From Mytilus galloprovincialis (lineage: Eukaryota; Mollusca; Bivalvia; Mytilida; Mytilidae), in the NCBI RefSeq assembly GCF_965363235.1, contig NC_134847.1:50902805-50966804 (forward strand): a stretch of 64,000 nt of DNA, in the 5' to 3' direction. Numbering within the stretch: the first letter of the stretch is position 1; every line of letters begins with the position of its first letter. Shown piece by piece: positions 45,250 through 55,295 of this stretch. Under the pieces are notes generated by a model, which was not told the DNA's origin, did no database searches, and saw only the letters and a list, made by a program, of their open reading frames with translations. A program made the position numbers and the translations under genes.

Positions 45250-45746
45250 AAATAAAAAGGAATTTATAACTGTTATTGCCGTACTTTAGTGATATAAGGG
45301 GTTTTCAAATCAACCAAATATTTTCACAATGAAATTTTGAAATAGCTTATTGTCAGCATATAAATTGATGCAGTCGATAACTTAGTTCATCTAAATACAG
45401 GACAAAAATGAGCAAAAAGTTGAGTGTTTCGACTCTATTTATTGACAAACTTGTAATGACAAACTTCCGGTTAACGGTGGGCATAAAAACCGGAACCGGC
45501 TTTGATAAACTCGTATGTTTCGGATTTGCACAAATGGCAAAACAATCATTTTAGTAAGTAGTAATTGATTCTTAGTTTATATATCCTGAGAATAACACGA
45601 AAGAGCAAACTATAGGCATATAATCGGAGAGAGATTTGTGAAATACGTATGTTTTTGGATATTCACTTTTAATATTTTATATATATATATAAGGTAAAGC
45701 ACATGTATTTGAATGAAGATAACACATACACTTTAAGTTTCAGATC

Positions 45747-46841
45747 ATGTATAGGAGGTCCGGCAGAAAAAGGGTGCCGACAAGCAGGGCAAATAATGGA
45801 GGCGCAGCGGCTGCTGCAAAGAAGTCGAAACAGCAACAGGAAGAGGCGACTGCTAATATTGCAGATAGATTACCTAGAACAAGTGGAACACCACCTGTAC
45901 AGCTCGGCTCAAACACAGTGACAACTAATGTACTACCACACAGTCCAATAATGATCCCAGCAACACTGCCAGCAGAAACAATTTACCCTGCTCCAGGTAA
46001 TACAACATTACACCAACCCCTAATTAACACAGGTTATGCCTTACCCATTGAAACGGTTAAGGCGTCAGATGACATAGCGCGAAACGTATCGCAAAATGTC
46101 AAACAAAAAGTAATAAATGGGGAATATGTAGATATGGGCAGTTTGTTAAATAATTCACAAAACATAACAGGAGTGAATCAAACACTTACATTTAATCAGG
46201 GACAGATTATATTACAACCTAAGCAACAGGATACAAGAATTAACACAATAGGTATATGGACGGATGCCTTTTTAATATATATCAGTATTTATTGTACTAT
46301 ACATACATCTCAGTTCCAAGAACTGTTGAAGTATATGCAAACTGTCAGGTTAGGGGCTAAACGCTATGCAGGTTTAGGATGGAAATTGTATGATGAACAG
46401 TTTAGACTACGTAGATCACAGGAGCCTGCTGGATCCTGGTCTGTCATAGACACTGAGCTATGGTTATTGTATATGCAACCAGCAGGTCCAATTAATGGGC
46501 CAGAGTTCAATATTGCACAAAAACCAACAAACAATTTTCTTAAATGCTATGCATATAATTATAATGGGACGTGCACCCAACAATATTGCACATACAAACA
46601 TGCTTGTTTAAAATGCAGTGGGGTACATCCGGTTATATATTGCACTAATAGCAAAGTGACTAACTCTAATAATCCTCAGTCACCTGGGATTGTTCAGAGA
46701 TTCAGATCAGCCCGGCCTCAAGCACCACAAAAAACAGCATCTAATTTTCAACCCTTTGCACCTAGGCAAATGCAAAATAACACAAGATTCCGTTCTCCTG
46801 GAGCATTTATGGGACAAAGGCAAAACCCCAGTCAAAATTAA
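45747..46841 (+). CDS. Ngaro ORF1, Gag-like zinc-finger protein
   Basis: 364 codons from ATG at 45747, which follows TTTCAGATC and might lie behind a splice acceptor. The N-terminus is Arg/Lys-rich, then Ala/Gln/Pro-rich. A central conserved-looking domain is at about residues 150-250 (WTDAFLIYISIYCTIH, YAGLGWKLYDEQFR). Two metal-binding motifs follow at about 270-310. One is C-x8-C-x4-C-x3-H, and then comes C-x2-C-x3-H-x4-C (CLKCSGVHPVIYC), which suits nucleic-acid binding as in Gag. The C-terminal tail is Gln/Asn/Arg-rich. Its end overlaps the RT frame by about 150 bases in the +1 frame. Confidence 0.85.
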   Translation: MYRRSGRKRVPTSRANNGGAAAAAKKSKQQQEEATANIADRLPRTSGTPPVQLGSNTVTTNVLPHSPIMIPATLPAETIYPAPGNTTLHQPLINTGYALPIETVKASDDIARNVSQNVKQKVINGEYVDMGSLLNNSQNITGVNQTLTFNQGQIILQPKQQDTRINTIGIWTDAFLIYISIYCTIHTSQFQELLKYMQTVRLGAKRYAGLGWKLYDEQFRLRRSQEPAGSWSVIDTELWLLYMQPAGPINGPEFNIAQKPTNNFLKCYAYNYNGTCTQQYCTYKHACLKCSGVHPVIYCTNSKVTNSNNPQSPGIVQRFRSARPQAPQKTASNFQPFAPRQMQNNTRFRSPGAFMGQRQNPSQN

Positions 46842-48426
46842 ATCTTTAAGAGAATTACTGTCAAATTATGAAAACAAAACTGATGCAGCAATGTTATTAT
46901 TGGGATTTATAGAGGGGTTTAGATTAAACTATACTGGTCCAAGGATCTCGAGTTTTGCAAGCAATCTCATTTCGGCAGAAGTTCACAAAACTGAAACGAA
47001 TTTAAAATTACAAAAAGAAGTGCATCTTGGTAGAATGTTGGGCCCCTTTTCAAAAATACCAATTTCAACTTTAAGAATATCTCCTATTGGGGTAGTTTCA
47101 AAAAATGACGGTGGATGGCGTCTTATAACTCACTTGTCATATCCTCTAAACTGGAGTGTGAATGATTTCATTGATCCAGAAATTTGTAAAGTAAAGTATT
47201 CTTCTTTTGATAAAGTGGTTGGGATGATCTCTGAATTAGGAAATAACGTGCTTTGCGCAAAAATGGACATTAGTCAGGCCTTTAGAATTTTATTGGTTCA
47301 CCCAGCTGATTTTGACCTTCTGGGAATTTTCTTTGATGGGAAATATTATATTAATAAATGTCTGCCTGAAGGCTGTTCTATATCATGTGCCCTCTTTGAA
47401 AAATTTGCCACTTTTTTGCATAAAACAGTTGCATTGAAAGCTGGCATTGAGACTTTAGACCACTATTTGGATGACTTTTTCTTTGCTGGTGAAAGTTCAA
47501 CGGATAATTGTACCATTTTGATGGACACTTTTAATGAAGTATGTAGGCAGCTAGGTGTTCCACTAGCAGAGAATAAAACAGTAGGTCCTACCACATGTAT
47601 CACATTTTTAGGCCTTGAAATTGACACAGTACTTATGTTGGTTAGAATCCCCCCTGAAAAACTGGATAAACTTAAATTTATGCTTGATCAGGTCTTGTCG
47701 AAAAAGAAAATGGCACTGAAGGAACTTGAATCAATTACTGGTTTAATGGCATTTTGTTCAAGGGCTATTATATCAGCCCGTGCTTTTATTCGTCGTTTTT
47801 ACGATTTGATAGCTTCAGTTAAGAATGGAAAGCCTTATTATACTGTCAGATTGAATTCAGAGGTCAAAGCAGATGCTAGAGTTTGGCTAAATTTTCTAGA
47901 TCAATTCAATGGTCAGTGTTATTTTCCTGATAGATTTTGGTCGACTAATGAAAGTCTGGAATTATTCACTGATAGTGCAGGTAATGTTTTATTAGGTTGT
48001 GGAGCTTATTTTCAAGGTCACTGGGTAAAATACCAGTGGCCAAGTAGTTGGGCTGATACTAGCATTTTATTGGATATAACATGTTTGGAGCTTATTCCCA
48101 TCGTGCTGTCGTTCATGATATGGGGTCGTTCATTTAGAAATAAAAAGATTCTGTTGAGAATAGATAATCAGGCATTAGTAAGCATTGTGAACAAAAGAAC
48201 ATCAAAATCAAAGAGAGTTATGATATTGATAAGACAACTAGTTTTTCTCACTATGAACAATAACATACAATTTAGGGCACAACATATTGAGGGTGAGCAT
48301 AATGCAATCGCAGATGCTCTTTCTCGATTTCAGGAACAACGTTTTATGGACTTGGTCCCGAATGCAGACAGTTCTCCAGCAGCAATCCCACAAGAATTCC
48401 TGTCGATGATTTCAGAACTGAAATGA
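46690..48426 (+). CDS. Ngaro ORF2, reverse transcriptase and RNase H
   Basis: Open for 579 codons in the +1 frame relative to ORF1. No ATG lies at its start. The first in-frame ATG is at 46891, after the conserved-looking stretch TPVKIKSLRELLSNY, so translation probably enters from ORF1 by frameshift or splicing. RT motifs: GVVSKNDGGWRLITHLSYP, MDISQAFRILLVHP, LPEGCSISCALFE and the catalytic LDHYLDDFFFAGE. RNase H follows with ELFTDSAG, a Glu in CLELIP, LRIDNQALV and the final HNAIADALSRF. All expected acidic residues are present. The stop overlaps the start of ORF3 as ATGA. Confidence 0.93.
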   Translation: MFRDSDQPGLKHHKKQHLIFNPLHLGKCKITQDSVLLEHLWDKGKTPVKIKSLRELLSNYENKTDAAMLLLGFIEGFRLNYTGPRISSFASNLISAEVHKTETNLKLQKEVHLGRMLGPFSKIPISTLRISPIGVVSKNDGGWRLITHLSYPLNWSVNDFIDPEICKVKYSSFDKVVGMISELGNNVLCAKMDISQAFRILLVHPADFDLLGIFFDGKYYINKCLPEGCSISCALFEKFATFLHKTVALKAGIETLDHYLDDFFFAGESSTDNCTILMDTFNEVCRQLGVPLAENKTVGPTTCITFLGLEIDTVLMLVRIPPEKLDKLKFMLDQVLSKKKMALKELESITGLMAFCSRAIISARAFIRRFYDLIASVKNGKPYYTVRLNSEVKADARVWLNFLDQFNGQCYFPDRFWSTNESLELFTDSAGNVLLGCGAYFQGHWVKYQWPSSWADTSILLDITCLELIPIVLSFMIWGRSFRNKKILLRIDNQALVSIVNKRTSKSKRVMILIRQLVFLTMNNNIQFRAQHIEGEHNAIADALSRFQEQRFMDLVPNADSSPAAIPQEFLSMISELK

Positions 48427-49307
48427 ATCATTTACTTATAAATTCATTAGCACCCAGTACACAGAAAGCATATTTGCATAGCATGGACATATTTGTTAAA
48501 TTCAGAGAAAATCATGGTTTTTCTGATGTCTGGCCTATTCCGCTTGATGACTTGACATCATTCATTGTTTATATGTTTAGAAAGAAATTGTCCCACTCAA
48601 CAGTATCTGGCTATATTTCAGGCTTAAGTTACTTTAATAAAATCAACAATTTAGAAGACAATACACAGAAATTTGTTGTCAGAAAATTGATTGAAGGAAT
48701 AAAAAGGTTGGGGGGCCCAAATCAAAAGGACACTAGATTACCCATAACGAGAGATTTATTGGAAAAATTATTGAGGTCACTGGCGGTGATTTGCAAAAAC
48801 GGGTATGAGACAAAACTGTTTATGGCTTCATTTTCGCTAGCCTTTCATGGTTTTATGAGAGTAGGTGAAATAACAGTTGATTGTAAAAATAAGCAGATGC
48901 ATACTGTAAAATTTGAAAATATAAAGCTTTGTGATGCAAGATTAGAGGTTTTATTGACGTCATCTAAAACTGATCAGTTTGGTTCTGGAACAACAATCGT
49001 TATTTCTAAGCAGAAAAACAAAAATGTATGTCCAGTACAAATAATGGCTAATTTTATTAAAGTTCGCCCACCTTATCTGGGACCTTTATTTTGTCATTTT
49101 GATGGATCCCCCCTTACAAGATACCAGTTTTCAGCATTATTAAAAAGGTCTCTGTCAGTAATTGGTATAGAAAACAATGGATTTAAGTCCCATTCCTTTA
49201 GAATTGGCATGGCAACTACATGTGCATTAGAAGGTATTTCTGATGAACAAATTAAAGAAATGGGACGTTGGAAGTCACAGGCCTTTTTGCGTTACATTAG
49301 GATTTAA
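48423..49307 (+). CDS. Ngaro ORF3, tyrosine recombinase
   Basis: 294 residues from the ATG at 48423, which shares ATGA with the stop of the RT ORF. The N-terminal SAM-like domain (STQKAYLHSMDIFVKF, HSTVSGYISGLSYF) is followed by the catalytic domain. Visible residues are Arg in HGFMRVGEIT, a Lys in LTSSKTDQFG, HSFRIG (HxxR) and the nucleophile Tyr in KSQAFLRYIRI, all intact. It would integrate a circular DNA copy without making a target duplication. The protein ends a few residues after the catalytic Tyr. Confidence 0.95.
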   Translation: MNHLLINSLAPSTQKAYLHSMDIFVKFRENHGFSDVWPIPLDDLTSFIVYMFRKKLSHSTVSGYISGLSYFNKINNLEDNTQKFVVRKLIEGIKRLGGPNQKDTRLPITRDLLEKLLRSLAVICKNGYETKLFMASFSLAFHGFMRVGEITVDCKNKQMHTVKFENIKLCDARLEVLLTSSKTDQFGSGTTIVISKQKNKNVCPVQIMANFIKVRPPYLGPLFCHFDGSPLTRYQFSALLKRSLSVIGIENNGFKSHSFRIGMATTCALEGISDEQIKEMGRWKSQAFLRYIRI

Positions 49308-49443
49308 ATGCCTGAACATCATATATGTACATTTATTTGTGTAAATATGTTTCTATATTTGCTTATTTTGTAATGCAGTCTTGAGCTGGCATTTAAATAA
49401 TATTGTATTATGTAAATAAATGGTATGTCCTGCATCAATATAA

Positions 49444-50076
49444 GCAAGTAATAATTGCTTTCTAAGAATTGCAGGACATGCTACAGTTTGGATCGTTGGA
49501 TCCTCGATTATTAAGCATGCCTTTGGGGAAGCCAGAGGAAGACCGGGAGGGGTAAACTTGGGGCTGCAGAGGATGGGAGTAAATATTTGGTGGCAGGGAA
49601 AATGTGGAGGTAAAGTGCTGGACATGAAACAACAAATAAGAACCATGTTAAAATATGAAGATCCGCCAACTATATTAGTTTTACATATTGGAGGCAATGA
49701 TATAGGGGAAAAAAGTTCAAAAACTCTTTGTGAACTAATAAGGAAACAGTTCAGTTGGATGCGTCAACTGATGTTGGACACAGTTTTTGTCTGGTCTCAA
49801 ATTATTCCGAGATCAAGTTGGCGTTACTCTGACAATATTAATGCCATGGAAAAATGTAGAATGAGGGTTAATACCTCTATAGCATCATTTTTAACCAAAA
49901 CAGATGGTTGTTACCTCCGTTACCCTGATATAAAGGCTAATGAATTATTCTTAATGAAAGATGGAGTGCATTTGACGTCTTTGGGAAATAACATTTTTTT
50001 GAATACCCTCCAGGGAGGATTAGAAATGATCATCAGGAATCTTGGCATTAATTTAACCTTCCCCGACTGTAAATAG
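49444..50076 (+). CDS. Ngaro ORF4, SGNH/GDSL-like hydrolase domain
   Basis: An open frame from 49444 to TAG at 50074-50076. SGNH blocks are complete: Ser in VWIVGSSIIKHAF (block I, about 49484-49522), LHIGGNDIG (block III) and KDGVHLTSLGN with the Asp-His pair (block V). The first ATG in frame is at 49558, after the catalytic Ser, so starting there would destroy the enzyme. The sequence TTCTAAGAATTGCAG at 49459-49473 looks like a splice acceptor that would fuse the domain to an upstream exon. Such hydrolase domains are known from Ngaro elements. Their role is not established. Confidence 0.85.
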   Translation, partial: ASNNCFLRIAGHATVWIVGSSIIKHAFGEARGRPGGVNLGLQRMGVNIWWQGKCGGKVLDMKQQIRTMLKYEDPPTILVLHIGGNDIGEKSSKTLCELIRKQFSWMRQLMLDTVFVWSQIIPRSSWRYSDNINAMEKCRMRVNTSIASFLTKTDGCYLRYPDIKANELFLMKDGVHLTSLGNNIFLNTLQGGLEMIIRNLGINLTFPDCK

Positions 50077-50248
50077 ATACAACTGTTATGTTAACATTTT
50101 ATATCTGACGTTTCAAGTAAGTTACTAGGAAGTAACTTGAAAGTTAATATATTAAATTGTATTTGGCACAGCTTCGCGCAGCTACACCCCCTCTTTTCAG
50201 TGGCGGTTGTCCAATCAGATCAAGTTGTTACCCTGATCTTATCGGACA

Positions 50249-50581
50249 ATTTGGCACATTTCGCTGCGCTGGATTTAACATTCATATATTCAGTGAACAG
50301 TAATGATAGCCTCTGATTACCAGGGCTCATCAGTCAACTTCTCGTACCAGACATATTACTTAAATATATTTATATTAGTGGTTTGCCATAATTTGCGGTA
50401 GCCACATTATAATTTACATATATATTAAATACAGACATTGATAAATATATTTCAGAGCAAGATTGCCAATTTAAATACATATTATATATCATATATGTTA
50501 TATTTTATTCAAGATAAAGCTGTGGCCAAATACTGCCAAAACCTTATTATCTATTTGTTATGTTTTGGGCCTCGAGGATAA
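50249..50581 (+). repeat. Split direct repeat B1 of the Ngaro element
   Basis: 333 bp from ATTTGGCACATTTCGCTGCG to GGGCCTCGAGGATAA, identical in my reading to B2. Its last two bases are also the first of A2. CCTCGAGG just before the junction is an 8-bp palindrome. Confidence 0.95.
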
Positions 50582-50786
50582 AAGGATTTAAAATCTACAA
50601 TTTTAAAGCCCGTTATCCATTGGGTACAAACTCGAAGATTTTAATTTGGGCAGGTGGTGGTTCACTGTTGGGTATTTAACATTTGTGTTTATTAGTTTGA
50701 TCGCAACCTCGCTTTGGTCTTTTCGAAATACGTCGGCAAGATTGCAGCAGACGAAAATTGGACGAGAAAATAATCTTCTTAAAAAA
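50580..50786 (+). repeat. Split direct repeat A2 of the Ngaro element
   Basis: Second copy of A, directly abutting B1. 186 bases of unique sequence separate it from B2. Confidence 0.95.
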
Positions 50787-50972
50787 CCCACCACCCTCCC
50801 AATGTAAATTAATTTTGTGTTACATGTGTATTTGTTCTGAATGGAAGTAAGAAACCAGATACTGCTTTTAAGTTTATATTTCAGCTTAATTCTGCTAATG
50901 GTACTGAGATGGGAGATTAGGAGACAACTAGTGAACACAATGTAGATGTAAAAGTGGACATTGGCAGAGCAC

Positions 50973-51305
50973 ATTTGGCACATTTCGCTGCGCTGGATTT
51001 AACATTCATATATTCAGTGAACAGTAATGATAGCCTCTGATTACCAGGGCTCATCAGTCAACTTCTCGTACCAGACATATTACTTAAATATATTTATATT
51101 AGTGGTTTGCCATAATTTGCGGTAGCCACATTATAATTTACATATATATTAAATACAGACATTGATAAATATATTTCAGAGCAAGATTGCCAATTTAAAT
51201 ACATATTATATATCATATATGTTATATTTTATTCAAGATAAAGCTGTGGCCAAATACTGCCAAAACCTTATTATCTATTTGTTATGTTTTGGGCCTCGAG
51301 GATAA
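50973..51305 (+). repeat. Split direct repeat B2, right end of the Ngaro element
   Basis: Second copy of B. Host sequence resumes with TGTCATGTTTTTC after 51305. Confidence 0.95.
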
Positions 51306-52120
51306 TGTCATGTTTTTCTCTCTGACTGTTGATGACGTCTTTATACGCCAATTCGAAGTTTCTATCAGAAGTGCCGTATTTTTTGTTATTATATTCTTTA
51401 CAGAAAATGAATCAAATTGATCGAAAAAATTGGGGTTCACGGACCATTTAAGCTCAAAATTTTACTTTTAAACAGGTATGTAAAAGGGACCATTTTTCAA
51501 TGAAATGATAGGGAAAATAGAGGTGATAACATATCTTTATCGGAATATCAAAAAAACGTTCTACGACACTTGGTCCTAAACTGTAATATAAAAAGCTGAA
51601 ATATAGCTTCAAAGAATGGGCAAATAAAAAACATAGGTCACCGATAAGGAAAAAGACATATTTTGTCTCAAAACACAAATTTTGGCGGGAAAATGGGGGA
51701 AATGGGTGAAATGACATTTTAAGCCTTTCACAGATACGCATATTAACGAAAATATTCTTTTAGGGATAACTACAATGATTTAACATTTCTAATCAATCAA
51801 AATGTTTAAAAAAATATGATCGAATTTACGACACATACTTTTCGTGTGCCTTGTAATCCATGCGTGAAATTATGCTCAGTCGAATAGTCCCGATCCACCT
51901 TAATCCATTATATAGTGGATATGTACTGATTGATATTTTAGTTTAAGGTACATGATATTTTTTATAAGTTGTTATTAGCTTATAACTAGCTGTCAGCTAC
52001 TGCGAGTACTCTCAGATCTGTAATTTGTGTCCTTTTTGTAGTTAAGGATGAGCAAATGGATGAGGGTGAACAAATATCCTACAACGTCCGGTTTTTTTTT
52101 CTACTCTGTGTGGATCTGAT
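51306..52120. other. Repeat-rich gene-free stretch
   Basis: No gene is recognised. 'aacataggtcaccg' at about 51628 and 'ttggcgggaaaatg' at about 51680 recur as 'atataggtcaccg' and 'ttggcgggaaaatg' near 56340-56400, so this is another dispersed repeat. 'gctactgcgagtactctcag' (51995) is also a mussel repeat piece that I recognise. The 95-codon minus frame at 51454-51741 belongs to it. Confidence 0.4.
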
Positions 52121-52330
52121 TAGTTAAGATTTTTCCAACTGATTATTATAGTTTGTTCTTATGCTATGCCGTTACACCAGTTTCCCAGGTTAGGGGATGA
52201 ATCGATTGAGCGCCCGCAAACATGTTTGAGCACCCGCATTCTTTATGTACCTGATCAAAGTCAGGAGTATAATTGTAGTTTGTAGTTCAGTGCATGGTGG
52301 TCGTTGGTTCATGTCTATCATATTTCTGTT
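52120..52330 (+). repeat. Mussel family D repeat copy
   Basis: 'ccgttacaccagtttcccag', 'gcaaacatgtttgagcacc' and 'gatcaaagtcaggagtataa' match the family D copies at 32160 and 40600. Confidence 0.65.
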
Positions 52331-52424
52331 TAGTTGATTATTTTGTTAAAAATAAGTTGAATAACAATTAAGTCAAATAGTTTTTATAAATGAAAATTGA
52401 TTTAAGACTGTTATTAATAACTAA

Positions 52425-53050
52425 TAGCTCATTCGTAGTGTGATGTCTGTGATTGTAGTCAAGTGCCTGGGGACTATTTATTCCATCTTTGTCCGTCAAT
52501 ATAACTTCTCCATGGCCATCACTTGATATCCTGTGAATCGTATTGGAACTATTTCCTGCTACGTAGATATTATCTTTGCTGTCAAGTCAATGGCAATACC
52601 ATATGGATAGTCTAGTCCAGGGCTGCTGTAAAACACCTCCTCTTTACTTCCGTCGCCCTGTACTCTGTATATCATTTCGTCAGATAAACCTGTATAATAA
52701 ACAGTATCCGAACAAACAAAATGACAAAAAAACCCATAAACGAGTTTTTACTTTCATTTTCGTCAAAGTTTTGCGTTCACGGAGCCTCGTTCACGTCAAC
52801 CTTGTGAAGGGTATTTTTATCTTCCTTAATTATCCATGTATCTTTCTTCACACAGTCAGATCTGATTGGTTAACTAACTGTAAAGTTGAAATAACCTGAA
52901 TACCGAAAAGTCCACTAACAAAGGCTCGATTTAGACCAATTGATACCGAGACGTCACATGGTTTATCGTCGAAAGTAAACCTTTTTAAAATACTTTCATT
53001 TGCTTTACATATGTATACAGACTTATTGGTTTCGTCTGATATAAGCTTGT
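52425..53050 (-). pseudogene. TRIM/NHL-type beta-propeller pseudogene
   Basis: On the minus strand 53045-52890 encodes KLISDETNKSVYICKAN and CDVSVSIGLNRAFVSGLFG, and 52690-52590 encodes SDEMIYRVQGDGSKEEVFYS and GLDYPYGIAID. After a 5-base duplication (TTGAC TTGAC) the other frame continues KDNIYVAGNSSNTIHRISSD and then GHGEVILTDKDGINSPQALDY. These are blades of an NHL beta-propeller as in bivalve TRIM-like proteins. The frameshift, the non-matching stretch between 52890 and 52700 and the absence of RING or B-box sequence mark a dead fragment. Confidence 0.75.
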
Positions 53051-54600
53051 TTTTGGAAGAAAGCAGACTCTTTCAAATCTGATGTTATTACCCAGCTCAA
53101 AGGCATTAAAGGAATTCACTAGTTTAATTCTAGACCTTATCCTCATTTTTGCTTAACAAGGACGGATTTTGCTTCTCTTTACTGTCTTCAAGGAAAAGCT
53201 GTTCACTTGCTCTTTTCCTTGTGTTTCTAACATTCAGACGCAAGATTCTCTCTGGTATTTATCCGATTCTTTTTTTAAATACAAACATGGATGTCTTCAT
53301 GCTGTTGACCTGTAAAATCACATGGAAAACTTGTATATCAAACTCTTACTGCTCAAAATTATCGTTAACAAATTTCAAAATAATTTAAAGAATTATTGAA
53401 AACTTCTTTTTGCAATTTACTTCGGGTCAAAAGTTTTGACCAAGGCACGATCAACGCTTTTCATATCTATAAAATTACAAAAAGAACAATTCAATTGCTA
53501 AAGTTACATTTGTGTTAACGAATCTAAGAAAGAAAATTATAATGAATTAAATTAGATTTAGGAGGATTTGTCGATACAAATATGGTTAAACATAGAGCTT
53601 AGGCAAATTAATGATCCACTAGGGAAACTCCAAATAATGTGGATCCGATAAAAAAAAATAGGAGCCGATCAGAGTTAAATCCGATGTCTCGTGTGTTGAG
53701 TATATGCCATGATAATTACATTAGATATATGTTTCATTATAATACGTTATTCTGATTGGCTAACTGCACATCACGTGTTATTCTTTAAGCAATTGCATTA
53801 ATTACACAATAAAACTTATCATTCATGATAACACGAGGTCCGACAATAAAGTGCACAGGTGAATTAAATAAAAAAAAATGAAAAAAATCGTGTTTTCTTG
53901 ATCCTAGCTAAAAACTGTAATTATAAGCATTGATTGCTTCTTTTCATAGGGTTGTAAAAGCGTTGACCGTGCGCACATTTTAAGAATGAAGCGCTCGTCA
54001 ACGCTTTTACACCCCAATTTTTATTAAGTATGCGTTCTTGTTCTGCACATGTATGACACATTTGCAACTGGATGTAAATCAATTAACAATCATTCAATCA
54101 AATGAGTTGATTACTTAATTGTTAATGCCTTACGTTCAACAATGTTTATGCATACTTGTATTCATGACGAGACAAGGAACGTATTACATTGGCTATTTTC
54201 TAAATTGTGTTCATTCAACGTTGCCAAGTCAGCAAATAAAAAAAAATATTGGACATTCTAAACAACATCCTAAAATCTATATATGTTGCAATGTTTTTAA
54301 ATGTATAATGTTATGAAATCGTATGTTTATCTTTCTTTTGTTTGCTGAAGGTAGTATTAGAATATGTTCATGGAAAATGTCGTTGATAAAATTAAATTTG
54401 CTGACGTCTTCAAAGTCGTTCTAAATATAACTATTATTTATTTTAAAACTTATATCCGTAAGAAATCGGTAGTCACATTAAACCGGTAATGGGGTGCCAT
54501 ACAGTTTCAGGGTAGATAACTTTTGACCTGACTGTTTTGATCTGATGAACATTTAATCTCCGGGTAGTTCCGTTTTTCTTATAGATAAACGTTAAACATT
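53050..54600. other. Gene-free stretch with a hairpin-like patch
   Basis: No gene recognised. At 53950-54015 'gtaaaagcgttgacc' and 'gtcaacgcttttac' form an inverted repeat with a spacer of about 35 bases, perhaps the centre of a small element. Confidence 0.4.
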
Positions 54601-54670
54601 ATCAGGAGACTAAAAATTTTAAAAACTCGAACATGTCAAATGATAAAAAATTACTGTTTGAATAACTTAC

Positions 54671-54853
54671 AATACACACAAAAAATGTACGAGCGGGAAT
54701 AGAAAACAGCCCCTTATTGTCAGAAGAAAGTGCCTGCGGAGTTTTATCACTCATTTCTAAATGCACAACGAAAACTAAATCTGGAATTTTCAATACAGAA
54801 CCATATAAAAGTGACACCTTTTTCCTCGGAGAAATTAACCATTTCGAAGGCAT
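54671..54853 (-). CDS. Candidate first coding exon, unknown product
   Basis: An ATG (complement of 54851-54853) opens 61 codons (MPSKWLISPRKKVSLLYGS, LVFVVHLEMSDKTPQALS, GLFSIPARTFFVCI) ending at a strong donor GTAAGT (complement of 54665-54670), phase 0. Composition and donor look genuine, but no following exon was identified and no family recognised. Confidence 0.35.
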
Positions 54854-54984
54854 GCAATATACGTTAGTTTAATTAAATAAACTAAAATACTAACAGTTAC
54901 TTTTGCACGTTGACCAGACAACACCAATGTATATATGTTTCTGCAATGCAGTTGCAATGTGTGGATAGGGGAATACATGTGGAA

Positions 54985-55295
54985 ATGATACATTAAGAAA
55001 AAGTAAAACCACCAAAATACTAAACTCAGAGAAAATTCAAAACGGAAAGTCTTTTATCAAATGGCAAAACCAGAAGCTGAAACACATCAAACGAATGGGC
55101 AACAACTGTCATATTCCAGACTTGGTTAGGCTTATGTAGAAAATGGTGGATTGAACCTGGTTTTATAGCTAGCTAAACCTGTCACTTGTATGACAAAAGC
55201 ATCAAATTCCATTATATTGACAACGATGCATGAACAAAACAAACGTACATAATAGGTAAAAATGTCAAAAATACAGCAGTCAACATTATGTATCA
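54985..55295. repeat. Dispersed mussel repeat family E
   Basis: 'aaaattcaaaacggaaag', 'tcaaatggcaaaaccag', 'gggcaacaactgtcatattcc' (start) and 'acttggttaggc' form a typical mussel repeat. Related pieces occur at 56900-57110 and 63665-63715. Confidence 0.55.

Larger units (their letters stand above)
45043..51305 (+). mobile_element. Complete Ngaro-type tyrosine-recombinase retrotransposon
   Basis: The 6263-bp element has the split direct repeat layout A1 (45043-45249), ORFs, B1 (50249-50581), A2 (50580-50786), B2 (50973-51305). A1/A2 (207 bp) and B1/B2 (333 bp) show no difference in my reading, so insertion is recent. B1 runs directly into A2 at GAGGATAAAAGG, the junction expected of a circular intermediate. 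Genes in order are a zinc-finger Gag-like ORF, RT-RNase H, tyrosine recombinase and an SGNH hydrolase domain. This gene set and repeat layout define Ngaro within the DIRS order. There is no integrase or target duplication, as expected for recombinase-mediated insertion. All main catalytic motifs are present, so it may be autonomous. Confidence 0.95.

Noticed and set aside
49353..49697. Minus-strand frame of 114 codons
   Set aside because: Antisense shadow of the SGNH hydrolase frame, whose catalytic blocks are on the plus strand.
51454..51741. Minus-strand frame of 95 codons
   Set aside because: Shares wording (GGTCACCG, TTGGCGGGAAAATG) with 56340-56400, so it is dispersed repeat rather than a gene.
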